From: Patiria pectinifera
Taxonomy: Eukaryota; Echinodermata; Asteroidea; Valvatida; Asterinidae
Length of the DNA: 64,000 nt
Direction: 5' to 3'
Assembly: GCA_029964075.1 (NCBI GenBank)
Contig: CM057135.1
Span: forward strand, 8,396,863-8,460,862
Shown here: piece after piece, positions 32,490 through 42,419 of the stretch
How positions within the stretch are numbered: the stretch's first letter is position 1
Layout: each line of letters opens with the position of its first letter
Translations under genes and position numbers: made by a program
The notes under the pieces: model-generated
Databases searched by the model: none
What the model was told of the DNA's origin: nothing
The model's input: the letters and a program-made list of their open reading frames with translations, nothing else

Positions 32490-32605
32490 AGCGGGGAGGT
32501 TTGGCCGAGTCGGGATTCGGGCCCGGGACCTCTGTATTGCTGTTCCAGCGCTGGAATGGTAGTCCAGGGGTCTCGGGTTCGGGTCCTGGTTCGGTCAGAT
32601 TTCTT
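32490..32605 (+). other. tRNA-like Pol III promoter candidate
   Basis: TTTGGCCGAGTCGG resembles the A box of Ser/Leu tRNAs, and GGGTTCGGGTCC about 75 nt later resembles a B box. I could not fold a full tRNA, so it may be a tRNA-derived SINE head or a decayed tRNA. It lies just upstream of the Tx1-like LINE ORF1. Confidence 0.3.
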
Positions 32606-32944
32606 TGCTCAACTAATATTCATTTCAAATTATACAAGTCAGTTTTCTTTCCTTCATGAATCATTTAATTTTTTTTCGTATAGAGTTTTTTAATTAACTT
32701 TTGGTTTGTGTGTTTGTGTGTTTGTTTGAAGGTGGTGGGATATTGGGCTCTCGTAAAACGTAAGGTTTTCACTGTTTTAAGACCAAGGTTGGTCTAAATT
32801 TGTATACCTTTGTAATTGTAGACTGTTGTAGACTCTATTGGTCCTACTTTGGTGGTTTTACGTTGTACCATTTTCAGATATTCTGAGTTTATTTCTTTCG
32901 TACCTTCGGGTACTCTTTAACGTAAGATAGCTAGGCTGGCCACC

Positions 32945-34150
32945 ATGGCTAGTCGGGCTGTTGCACGTTCCAGTGTTCGGGTTCAGTCGAGCGATCAGCT
33001 GGCTGGCCCTTTAAAAACCATACCTACTGTGGGTAACACCGAACCTTTCAGGAACATAACTCGAAACAATGGAATAGCGTCATATGTAAATGCTCTATCC
33101 GTCTCAAGTATGGACCCAAATGAAATAGTCTCAGCCTCTCGCATATCAAATGGGCGTGTGGCCGTCTATCTGAAGTCCAGAGGGGCGGTCGACGACGCTG
33201 TTTCGTTTGGGTTAGATTATAAGGACTCATTTATTCCAGTCACTCCTTTGGTTCAACCAACTGAGAGATTGGTGCTATCTAACGTGTACCCAGAACTGCC
33301 TAACGCAATCCTTGTCAAAAATTTGTCGAGTTTCTGTAAATTAGTATCACCGATCAAACCGATACCCCTAGGGACAAAAGACAAAGATCTGTCTCATGTA
33401 ATGTCTTTTAGACGCCAAGTTCATGCCATCATTGAAACCAATGTCACTATCCCAGATCACATGAACATCACCTACTTGGGAGTCAACTACAGGGTTTTCA
33501 TTTCCAACGACTCTGTTAAATGTTTCAACTGCGAAGAAAATGGTCATATAAGTAAACACTGTAAGAAAACCAAAACATCTGAAGTGCCTGCACCAGCAAC
33601 TACTACTGAGCACTCCAACCCTTTAAACCCGCCTCCAGTACTCATGCATGGAAAGAAATCTGATCTAAAACATCTACATAAAAACAATAGACATGCTACA
33701 AATGATACAGGTGTCCAAAACAAATCATCAATCACCACAGATGAGCCGACCGAGACGGAAGCTTCACAGAAGTCACCTGTATTTGCAGCTCGACCTTCAA
33801 TGAAACATCCAGAACGATCTGAGAACAAAACAGATAATCCAGCAGATACACCCAAACATAACACAACTCCAAAACATTCTAAGCAAAGTACATCCTCTCC
33901 TCCACAGGTCACCAACAATCAAAATGACTCCCTAATCTGGGGCTCACCCCCAGCACCAACTAGGGAAACTACAAATACACCACAAATAAATCCATCTCAA
34001 CAGGATACAGAGAGTGACAGGGAATCTGTATCTTCTGGTTTGAGTCAACTTGCCCAAGATGAAGATGGCCCAGGGGACCTGCACCTGTCAAAAGGGCCAT
34101 TAAACAATGCAGAGGTAGTCGCCTTTCTCAAATGTGTCAAATCACGCTGA
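32945..34150 (+). CDS. Tx1-like LINE ORF1 (zinc-knuckle protein)
   Basis: 401 codons from an ATG in the context GCCACCATGG. An N-terminal alpha/beta domain (about residues 30-185) is followed by one CCHC knuckle, C-F-N-C-x4-H-x4-C (about 198-211), and a long polar Pro/Ser/Thr-rich tail. This is the layout of ORF1 in Tx1-type LINEs, an RNA-binding partner of the ORF2 polymerase. The TGA at 34148 looks premature: the same frame stays open to about 34315 with Lys/Leu-rich helical sequence. The LINE is the host of the hAT insertion at 36326. Confidence 0.75.
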   Translation: MASRAVARSSVRVQSSDQLAGPLKTIPTVGNTEPFRNITRNNGIASYVNALSVSSMDPNEIVSASRISNGRVAVYLKSRGAVDDAVSFGLDYKDSFIPVTPLVQPTERLVLSNVYPELPNAILVKNLSSFCKLVSPIKPIPLGTKDKDLSHVMSFRRQVHAIIETNVTIPDHMNITYLGVNYRVFISNDSVKCFNCEENGHISKHCKKTKTSEVPAPATTTEHSNPLNPPPVLMHGKKSDLKHLHKNNRHATNDTGVQNKSSITTDEPTETEASQKSPVFAARPSMKHPERSENKTDNPADTPKHNTTPKHSKQSTSSPPQVTNNQNDSLIWGSPPAPTRETTNTPQINPSQQDTESDRESVSSGLSQLAQDEDGPGDLHLSKGPLNNAEVVAFLKCVKSR

Positions 34151-34505
34151 AAACCACTTGAGGTTGCCAGAAAATTCACTCATAACATCCCCGGTCTCAT
34201 CAAACAACTGAAACCGCTTCGCAACAGCCCTTTGTTAAAGAAGAACATGCAGCAGAGAGTTCGTAAGCTGATCAGGAATCTTGACCCAACCGATCCTATT
34301 CATCTCCTTCCGTGATGATTCTATCTCATCTTCACTTTATCTGCATGACACTCTCCCAAGCAACGCTAAATACAGGAGGGTGTTCGATGCCCATCAAAAA
34401 TAATTATATTCGTGTGTATCTAGACAGCACCCTTGGAAACCCAGATATTGTTCGTTTACAGGAAATAAATGATCTCAGAGAGGAAGAACAATTCCTTGCT
34501 TCAGG

Positions 34506-36325
34506 ATGAATTGTACAAAGCTATTTTCAAGCAATTTTGGAAAAATTGGCAAACTGAAAAAAACTAACTTTTCCAACATCAGCACTTGGTGGGATGTAAG
34601 GAACACCCACATTAAAACTATTTCTCAAATGTATGGTGTTAAGGTTGCCCGTGAAAAACGAGACAAAATTAGCTCTCTACAAAAATGTATTGACGATTTA
34701 CAGTCTTCGCCTGATCCGGACACTCAAAGAATTCTTCGTGAACAAAGAGATGCACTGAATGAGTGTTACAAACATCAAGCCAAAGGTGCTCTTATTAGAT
34801 CGCGATTTCAACTTACGACTGAGATCGATGCATGTTCCACCTTCTTTTTTAACTTAAAGAAATCTAATTCCACTGCCAAAATAATCTCTAAAATTCGGCT
34901 CTCTTCTGGCAACATTTCCGATAATCCCAGTGAAATAAAATCCCACATTAGGAATTTTTATAAAAACCTGTATTGTGAGGCTGAGACTGATCCGAATAGT
35001 TTAGAACCCTTGGTTAAGAATTTGCCCACACTCAGTGAAAGTGACGCTGACGAGTGTGATAATCCCATAACAATAGATGAGATGGATAATCAGTGAAACA
35101 GTTGAACAACAATAAGTTGCCTGGCTTGGACGGGCTGACCGCTGAATTCTATCAGACCTTTTGGAATATCATTAAAGACGACCTTATGTCAGTTCTTAAT
35201 GAATCTGTCCCTACTGGGCGTCTACCAATCTCCTGCCGAAGGGGAGTTATTACCCTTCTTCCCAAAACAGGCGATTTGTTAGAAATTGCAAATTGGCGTC
35301 CTGTTTCTTTACTTACCACAGATTATAAAATCTTTGCTAAAATCATGGCAAATCGACTTAAAAATGTCATTAATGTTATCGTTCATCCTGATCAAAGTTA
35401 TACTGTTCCGGGTCGCTCCATTTATGACAATGTTATATTGATTAAAGATATTCTTATGTACGCCAATTCACACGATGTTCCTCTTGCGGTGTTAAACTTG
35501 GATCAAAAAAAGGCATTTGATAATGTGGATCATAATTATCTGTTTAAAGTTATGAAAGCCATGGGCTTTGGAGAAATTTTCATTTCTTATGTTAAGTTAT
35601 TATATAACGACTCGCAAAGTCTTCTGAAAGTGTGTGGCTCCCTGACCGCTCGATTTCCTTTTAAAAAGGGAATCAGGCAAGGATGTCCACTCTCTGGTTT
35701 ACTGTATTCCTTAGCCATAGAACCATTTCTTCACACGATTAGACGTAATTCAAGTCAATTTGGTTTTAAAATACCAGATAGTGAAACTACCGTAATTACT
35801 TCAGCTTACGCTCATGATGTCTCAATTTTTGTCACTTGTGATAAAGCGTTCAATATTGTTAGAGATATTTATAAATGTTACATTCGCTCTTCTGCTGCAA
35901 GTTTGAATCAAAGTCCCAAGGTTTGTGGGTTGGTTCATGGGTAAATAGAACCGACAGACCTCTCGACTTTAAGTGGAATAATAAAGGCCTCAAGTTCCTC
36001 AGAGTTCACATGGGAAACTCGCACAGTTGTTTTCAACAAAACTGGCAAATTTGTCGCGAAAAATTACAAAAAGTCCTCGCCCGTTGGAAAGGCTTATCGA
36101 GGCTGCTTTCGTTCAGGGGCAGAGCCCTAGTAGCAAATCAGCTTGCGACTTCCAAACTACTTCATGTTCTTGCTGTTCTCTCCCCACCCCAAGATATTCT
36201 CAGTGAACTCCAGAGGAACTTGGTTAATTTTATTTGGTCTGATGGACGACATTGGCTAAAGGAGACAATTCTGTACCAATCCCCTGAAAAAGGTGGTTTG
36301 GGCCTAACCTGTCTTCAGTCACGAA
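34506..36325 (+). pseudogene. Tx1-like LINE ORF2, 5' portion (reverse transcriptase)
   Basis: Pre-RT linker (W-W-D-V-R-N-T-H-I-K), then RT with G-L-D-G-L-T-A-E-F-Y, I-A-N-W-R-P-V-S-L-L, P-G-R-S-I-Y-D-N-V, L-N-L-D-Q-K-K-A-F-D and R-Q-G-C-P-L-S-G-L-L-Y. The catalytic box reads A-Y-A-H-D at 35807-35818: the first Asp is His, so RT is dead. Frames change near 35090 and 35900. The apurinic endonuclease expected between ORF1 and RT is missing, which indicates an internal deletion at 34315-34510. The coding sequence stops at the 8-bp duplication preceding the hAT and resumes at 46648. Confidence 0.8.
36318..36325. repeat. Left target-site duplication of hAT
   Basis: GTCACGAA, 8 bp as usual for hAT insertions, repeated at 46640-46647. 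It lies in the LINE ORF2 codons L-Q-S-R. Confidence 0.85.
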
Positions 36326-36979
36326 CAGTGGCGGAGATTTCTTGTTACAGGTGGGGGGATGATTTTTGAAAGGCCATCCTTGTGTGGAACGCGACACGGC
36401 ACGGGGTCCAAGAAGCCACTTAAGGGCCCCCTGGTGGGTTGCAGGCGCAAAGCCCTTGCTAGGGGTTGAGGTAACCCCCCCCCCCCCCCGAGCCCCTGGG
36501 GTTTACACAATTTTAGGTACAAAATGGTGTCACAATTCAACCTTTTCTTGAGCTTGAATTGCAATAAATGACAATAATTAACATCTTCAAGCATTAACAA
36601 ATACAAAAGATCTTCAAAACTAAAATTTCTCATCTAATGTATTAGGAAGTGTAGGCTTAAGCAATCTTTGCACAATGGCGTTCTGGTCACCTAGCAACAC
36701 AAATAATGCCTATGCATTATCTTAAGTATAATTATTTACAAAATAATTAATGCAAAATAATGCCTAAATGCAATTTTGGTAAGGTATGATTAGAATGTGA
36801 TTTGGTCTACACTCTACAAAAACTATGAAAACATATGGTGGACAATGATGTATACCTGACGACATTATAACCGGAATGCTTAGGCTCTAACAAAAGTTTC
36901 CAAACATGTTTTTTCTTGTTTCGGACCTGCTGGCAAAATCTTTTGCCAGATGGAAGATGTCCACTGTGTCAAGCTTGTG

Positions 36980-37320
36980 CTAGTGAACATTGCATACAGC
37001 AACACTGTTTAGCCGCTGCTGTGTCATCGTGCTCCTCAGCCATGTCTTGAGTCTTCGAAGTGCAGAGAAGCTGCGCTCACACTCACAAGAAGTGAAGGGG
37101 CATACCAGCATAAGACGCAGGAGGTTAAATACGCCTGGGAAAATATTCCTGGTTTCGTTTGACATGTTCTGATATGCATCTTTGGCAGCTTGTAGGGTTG
37201 CAGTTTTTGTTGTGCTGGAGAACATTTGAAGCTGTAGCTTCACCTCTGTTTTTGTTAGCTTCAGACCGAACACCTGGCTCGGCTCTGGATACTTTTGGTA
37301 TATGGCTTCTTCTATTTGCC
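36980..37320 (-). CDS. hAT transposase exon 5: dimerization domain
   Basis: Acceptor ACTTTGTATAG, phase 1. Encodes Q-I-E-E-A-I-Y-Q-K-Y-P, then the conserved hAT C-terminus: F-P-G-V-F-N-L-L-R-L-M-L-V, S-C-E-C-E-R-S-F-S-A-L-R-R-L-K-T-W-L-R and R-L-N-S-V-A-V, ending at TAG (36980-36982). This region mediates transposase dimerization and completes the catalytic core. The frame is intact. Confidence 0.85.
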
Positions 37321-37997
37321 CTATACAAAGTTATCAAATACAAAGGAAAAATAAGTGTAACTTAGTGAACTTGATTAAACAAAGCTCCTAAATTTGAGTA
37401 ACGAAGCCGAACTATTTTATGCAACAAAGTTAGGTTTCAATAAAGTTCAGTTTAAGTAAAGAGAAAGACAATATTAATTGATCTAATTGTATAATAATTA
37501 TATGCAAGAACTAAAACATAGTCAAAGTAATTTGGTATTTAATGTCCTTAAGTCTTAATTAATTTATTATATTAAATATTTATAATTTAATTAAATAATA
37601 TTTATCTTAAAACGAAAGCAACAGAAAAGCAATGAAAAGGACTCCTTAACCCCCCATAAATTCATGCGTAAACAAAAGGGTAATTATTTGTCAAAACATT
37701 AATGCGGCCTGACGTTGCGGAGTTGGCAACTCCTCCTAAAAGACATGTAATTATTTGTGTGTGAGTCCAGGGAATCCATACATATCACTAAAAACAAGAA
37801 AAACTAAACAATTCTTCATCCTGATATTGTTGCCATCGTTACTCTGTATCATTTGGCTATAGGTCTAAGGACAATTTGAAATATGTATACTTTTACTTTG
37901 TTGGGCATATTTTGTTTTATTTTCATGAAAGAAATTGGTACAATTTGTTATTTGAAGTTTATTAAATAAAGTAAGAATTATTATATATTCTCCTTAC

Positions 37998-38321
37998 CTG
38001 TTACTAGCATTTGCTCCAAACGCTTGTACTCTGAAAGACCACTCTTGGATGATGTGTCATATCTCTCACTGAGGTTAACCAGTATGCCATCCATAAGTCG
38101 AAAGTACTGGATTCTACAGTACTCTTCAGCACTGAACGGGTGATATGAGCTAGCTGGTCCTGAAAACCGTTTCGGTGGCTGTTTGCGTCTTGGAATTTCA
38201 AGAGGATCTAGGTCATACTTATCTACTAGGTTTGACGTCTCATTGAAGATTTCTGCAAATGTTCCATCTGCACGAAGTTGTTGTATCTTTGTGGTTACAG
38301 TTTCGACAGAAGTCAACATGC
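37998..38321 (-). CDS. hAT transposase exon 4
   Basis: Between TTGTTTCTTTTAG and GTAAGG, phase 1-1, fully open. Encodes G-M-L-T-S-V-E-T-V-T-T-K-I, then the basic I-P-R-R-K-Q-P-P-K-R and Y-F-R-L-M-D-G-I-L. Corresponds to the helical insertion of DUF4371-type transposases. Confidence 0.8.
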
Positions 38322-38515
38322 CTAAAAGAAACAATTGAAGAAACTTTATATTTCAGATGTACATAGCATATGTTATCCCTGTTCATTTTGCCGTTGCTTA
38401 TTACATAACAAAATTGGTAAATGGGGTGCAATAATATTACGTGCAGTTATTATTTTCGAAACGTTCAAATAAAACAAAAAGAATCGTTACACAACAAGCA
38501 CAAGCCAGTTTTCAC

Positions 38516-38837
38516 CTGAGACAGTGGCTGACTTTCCTTGCAGTCCTTTGTTGAGTTCTTCTAGTAGTGCTAAGGGCTCATTTGTCATCTTCAAACCGAG
38601 GAGAACCTCTGCTTTCTTGAATCTATCTAAGAGTCCATTAGCTTTGGTAGCAGTTTCAGATCCGGTCGATTGTGCCATTTCCTCTAAGCTTTGAAGAATT
38701 ACATCGTAGTTATTGATGACAGACTCAATTGCTGCATGACGACAAAGCCATCGAGTTGGGCACAAAGGCTTGATCCTTGTTACACTGGGGCTGTCACTTC
38801 CATCTCTCAAGTCTCTTGCAATGTTTTGAAATGTCTC
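38516..38837 (-). CDS. hAT transposase exon 3
   Basis: Starts E-T-F-Q-N-I-A-R-D-L after CTGTTATAG in phase 0 and ends T-V-S before the GTGAAA donor in phase 1. Contains L-C-P-T-R-W-L-C-R-H-A-A-I, the C-x-T-R-W block typical of DUF4371/ZMYM1-like hAT transposases. Open throughout. Confidence 0.8.
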
Positions 38838-39328
38838 CTATAACAGATTTATTTCAAAGAACCCATTGAATAAGATCTGTTAGAGAAAAAACTATGACAC
38901 AAATGTCACGCAAAATACACTTTGGAAATGAATAAGTTCAATTGATGTTTGTTCTAGGCATACAAACATTTCCATTTTGTGTTCTCGTGGTTTTGTAGTG
39001 GTCATCATCTATGACTTATACAATTTTCCACAGGGTTCACTGACGGTACAGAGTCAGTCCACAATCAGATCCTCTGCTTTTAGCATTAAGACTGAACTGA
39101 ATACAATAGAAGAAAAAAGACATTCCGGTTTTTGAAATTCAATTGTCTTTTTAAACACGCATATGCGCATTCCTGCAAGGGAGAGGAATTCTTTGAGACC
39201 CAACCTAATTAGCTAATTGAGGCAAGCATTTCTGAAAGGTAAACAATCGAAAAAATAGTTATCAATTTGTTACAAGCAAAAGTATGAAGACTTGAAATAA
39301 AAGATTGTGTCCATAGAAACCCACATAC

Positions 39329-41559
39329 CTTGTACTTTCCAGATCTTCCATAGAGTACACCTAATTCATGAACCCATTGGGTGGCATCACGGGCGAGTGA
39401 ACAATCTGCTACAGCATATTGCAAAACTAAATTCGCTACATGAGAGCTGCAGTGGAAATACATGGCTAGTGGCTGATTTTGTTTTCGCCTGGCATCCGTT
39501 GTACTTGCCACTCATGTTTGAGGCACCGTCATAGGTTTGGGCACGGAGACTTTCAATTGGCAGGTCAAAGCGGGTTAGAACATCCATAATCACACGGGCA
39601 AGTTCCTGACCTGTAGTTGATTTGATCTCATAAAGATCAACAAACTCTTCAAAGACTTGAAGATCAGCATCAACATAGCGGATGCATATGGATTCCTGTT
39701 CAGTCCCATTGATATCTTACGTGCCGTCTACCATTACCGCATATATGCCTTTCGCTTTCACTTCTCTGATGACACTGCGAAGTAAATTAGCACTGACAAG
39801 GTTCATCATCTCATTTTGGGCATGGTAGGAAGTGAAGTTAGTGCTCTGTTTCAGATACTTCCCAAGTTCAGGAATATCATTACTCCTTAAAGTTAACAGT
39901 TGGGCAAAGTTGCCTTCTTCTTCATGGTGGCCACGAAAGGCAAGCCCCTGACGCGAGAGATATGCTATTGACTGGAAGAGCTTTATAAGCATTCTTCTGT
40001 TGCAATCCTGTTGTTTTGCTTTGTGATTAGCTACTTGAGCATCTACTGTGTTGCTTTTCCGAGCCTCCAATTGGCTGATTGCTAATCGGTGGATGTCACA
40101 ATGTGCATGTTCTTCAAACCTTCCCGGCTTCTTTTTGCCACCACCTGTTACTTTCTTCCAGTTGTTGAAACCAGTAGAGAGAAAAGCTTCTTCTTGACAC
40201 TTTGCTAATTTCAGGAGACCTCTTTGTTTAGCCGAGATGCATGTAAAGCAAAGAACACCTTGAACTTCTGGCGAATAGTGAAGCCAAGGATATGTCCTGA
40301 ACCACTTGGCCTGGAAGTAAATGTTTGGCTTTCCTGTTACCTTTGGCGGAATTATGGTGGTTTCTTCAGGATGAAACGGGTGATCAGGTAAACTTGTGCT
40401 GGTGGTAGGACTGGTCTCGGAACTGAAAATTGTAGGTCAAGCAGAAGTTGTTGAGGCCAACTCTGGAGATCTAAGTGGTGCAGCAGATGCTGAGGCTGGA
40501 GAGCTAGGCGGTGCAGCAGATGCTGTGGCTGGAGAGCTAGGCGCTGCAGTAGATGATGAGGCTGGAGATCTAGGCGGTGCAGCAGATACCGAGGCTGGAG
40601 ATCTAGGCGCTGCAGCAGATGCTGTGGCTGGAGATCTAGGCGCTGCAGTAGATGATGAGGCTGGAGATCTAGGCGCTGCAGCAGATGCTGTGGCTGGAGA
40701 GCTAGGCGCTGCAGTAGATGATGAGGCTGGAGAGCTAGGCGCTGCAGCAGATGCTGAGGCTGGAGAGCTAGGCGGTGCAGCAGATGTTGAGGCTGGAGAG
40801 CTAGGCGCTGCAGTAGATGATGAGGCTGTAGATCTAGGCGGTGCAGCAGACACTGAGGCTGGAGATCTAAACGCTGCAGCAGATGCTGTGGCTAGAGAGC
40901 TAGGCGGTGCAGTAGATGATGAGGCTGGAGAGCTAGGCGCTGCAGCAGATGTTGAGGCTGGAGAGCTAGGCGGTGCAGCAAATGTTGAGGCTGGAGAGCT
41001 AGGCGCTGCAGTAGATGATGAGGCTGTAGATCTAGGCGGTGCAGCAGATACTGAGGCTGGAGATCTAAACGCTGCAGCAGATGCTGTGGTTGGAGAGCTA
41101 GGCGGTGCAGTAGATGATGAGGCTGGAGAGCTAGGCGCTGCAGCAGATGTTGAGGCTGGAGAGCTAGGCGGTGCAGCAAATGTTGAGGCTGGAGAGCTAG
41201 GCGCTGCAGTAGATGATGAGGCTGTAGATCTAGGCGGTGCAGCAGATACTGAGGCTGGAGATCTAAACGCTGCAGCAGATGCTGTGGCTGGAGAGCTAGG
41301 CGGTGCAGTAGATGATGAGGCTGGAGATCTAGGCGCTGCAGCAGATGCTGTGGCTGGAAAGCTAGGCGGTGCAGTAGATGATGAGGCTGGAGAGCTAGGC
41401 GGTGCAGTAGATGAGGCTGGAGATCTAGGCGATGCAGCAGACGCTGAGGATGGAGATCTAGGCGCTGCAGCAGATGCTGAAGATGGAGATCTAGGCGGTG
41501 CAGCAGATGCTGAGGCTGGAGAGATACAAGGCGGAGCAGATTGGCTGGCCGCCTTAGGC
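39329..41559 (-). pseudogene. hAT transposase exon 2: Pro/Ala/Ser repeats, TTF finger, DUF4371
   Basis: A large exon entered in phase 2. The first kilobase is a 33-bp minisatellite reading S-P-A-S-A-S-A-A-P-P-R. A TGA at 40437 follows, just before a good acceptor (CAATTTTCAG at 40423), so it may be spliced out. Next is a TTF-type zinc finger (F-Q-A-K-W-F-R-T-Y-P-W-L-H-Y-S, V-L-C-F-T-C, G-F-N-N-W-K-K), then DUF4371 (F-R-G-H-H-E-E-E-G-N-F, Q-N-E-M-M-N-L, V-D-G-T). A nonsense TAA at 39717 replaces the residue before D-I-N-G, and an extra base near 39481-39488 shifts frame before Q-P-L-A-M-Y-F-H-C. The exon length is one base over phase, matching that insertion. Ends G-K-Y-K at a GTATGT donor. 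Confidence 0.8.
40440..41530 (-). repeat. 33-bp coding minisatellite with 198-bp higher-order unit
   Basis: About 33 units of 33 bp, each encoding 11 residues on the transposase strand. From about 40810 a block of six units (198 bp) repeats almost exactly more than twice. All changes keep multiples of three, so both strands stay open and a 419-codon plus-strand frame appears; I read that as a shadow. Confidence 0.8.
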
Positions 41560-41848
41560 CTAGAATGGAATGAAAAAGCGCATAATTCTAACCGAGCCGT
41601 GGATAGATGGATTAGTAGGTTGGTGTACCCAATGGCAAAAATGGGTCATTTTTGACCTAAGGGTATGTTCTTTTGTAGCGAGAAATGTAATCTATCCATA
41701 TTTATATTTAAGTAGAGTTTTGCTAAAAATCTATTACTTTGATGTTTTTTTTTCCAAAAATGACAGAACAAATTTAATTTAAGATCAAAAACAAACAGCC
41801 ACAATTTTTTTTTCATAATTTCGTAACCAAAGTCATATCTAACATCAC

Positions 41849-41945
41849 CTTTTAGAGATTTGAACATTGAAGTACGATTGAATAGTCCTTTGCTTATCCA
41901 CCACTCCTTTACTGCTAGTTTGGCTAGTGGAACATGTATTGACAC
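41849..41945 (-). CDS. hAT transposase N-terminal exon
   Basis: After GAACGTTACAG, a frame with K-G-V-V-D-K-Q-R-T-I-Q-S-Y-F-N-V-Q-I-S-K ends at a GTGATG donor in phase 2. It joins the repeat exon as R-P-K-A-A-S. The K-x-Q-R-T-I-x-S-Y-F motif is typical of the start of DUF4371/ZMYM1-like transposases. The start codon must lie upstream. Confidence 0.55.
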
Positions 41946-42419
41946 CTGTAACGTTCAAATAAATAGTTGCTATTACCGGTAATAAACATATATGGATTCA
42001 ACAATCTGAAGGAAACAAAATCACATTAGAGACATTACAAAAAGGGCAAAATAAAGAAAACAACTGCACAAGGTGATTCAAAAAGAAAGTGACCAGGATA
42101 AAGATTTTGTTTGTTAAAGAGTTATCAAATTTAATACACGAATGAAGTGTGTCCTGAAAAAGAATGTGCTTCTAATTATCTGGTAAAAAAGAATTACTTA
42201 AATTGATCTATGTTGACAGAAGTTTAATGCATGTTTTACTAAAACACCCTTGTTTATAGCCTAGCTGTCCATGAAATGCCTTTGGAAACTGTTGAACTGG
42301 GTCAGATTACAGATCACACACAGGTATTCAAATACAAATGAGATTTTAATCATATGAGTCAAGACCGAAATATTATTTTTACTATAACATTTGTGTTTTA
42401 AATGTGAGGAACAAATCCA

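Noticed and set aside
40396-41655. 419-codon plus-strand frame rich in Gly, Ala, Asp and Glu
   Set aside because: It is the antisense of the 33-bp minisatellite that belongs in frame to the minus-strand transposase exon; no start context or splice support.
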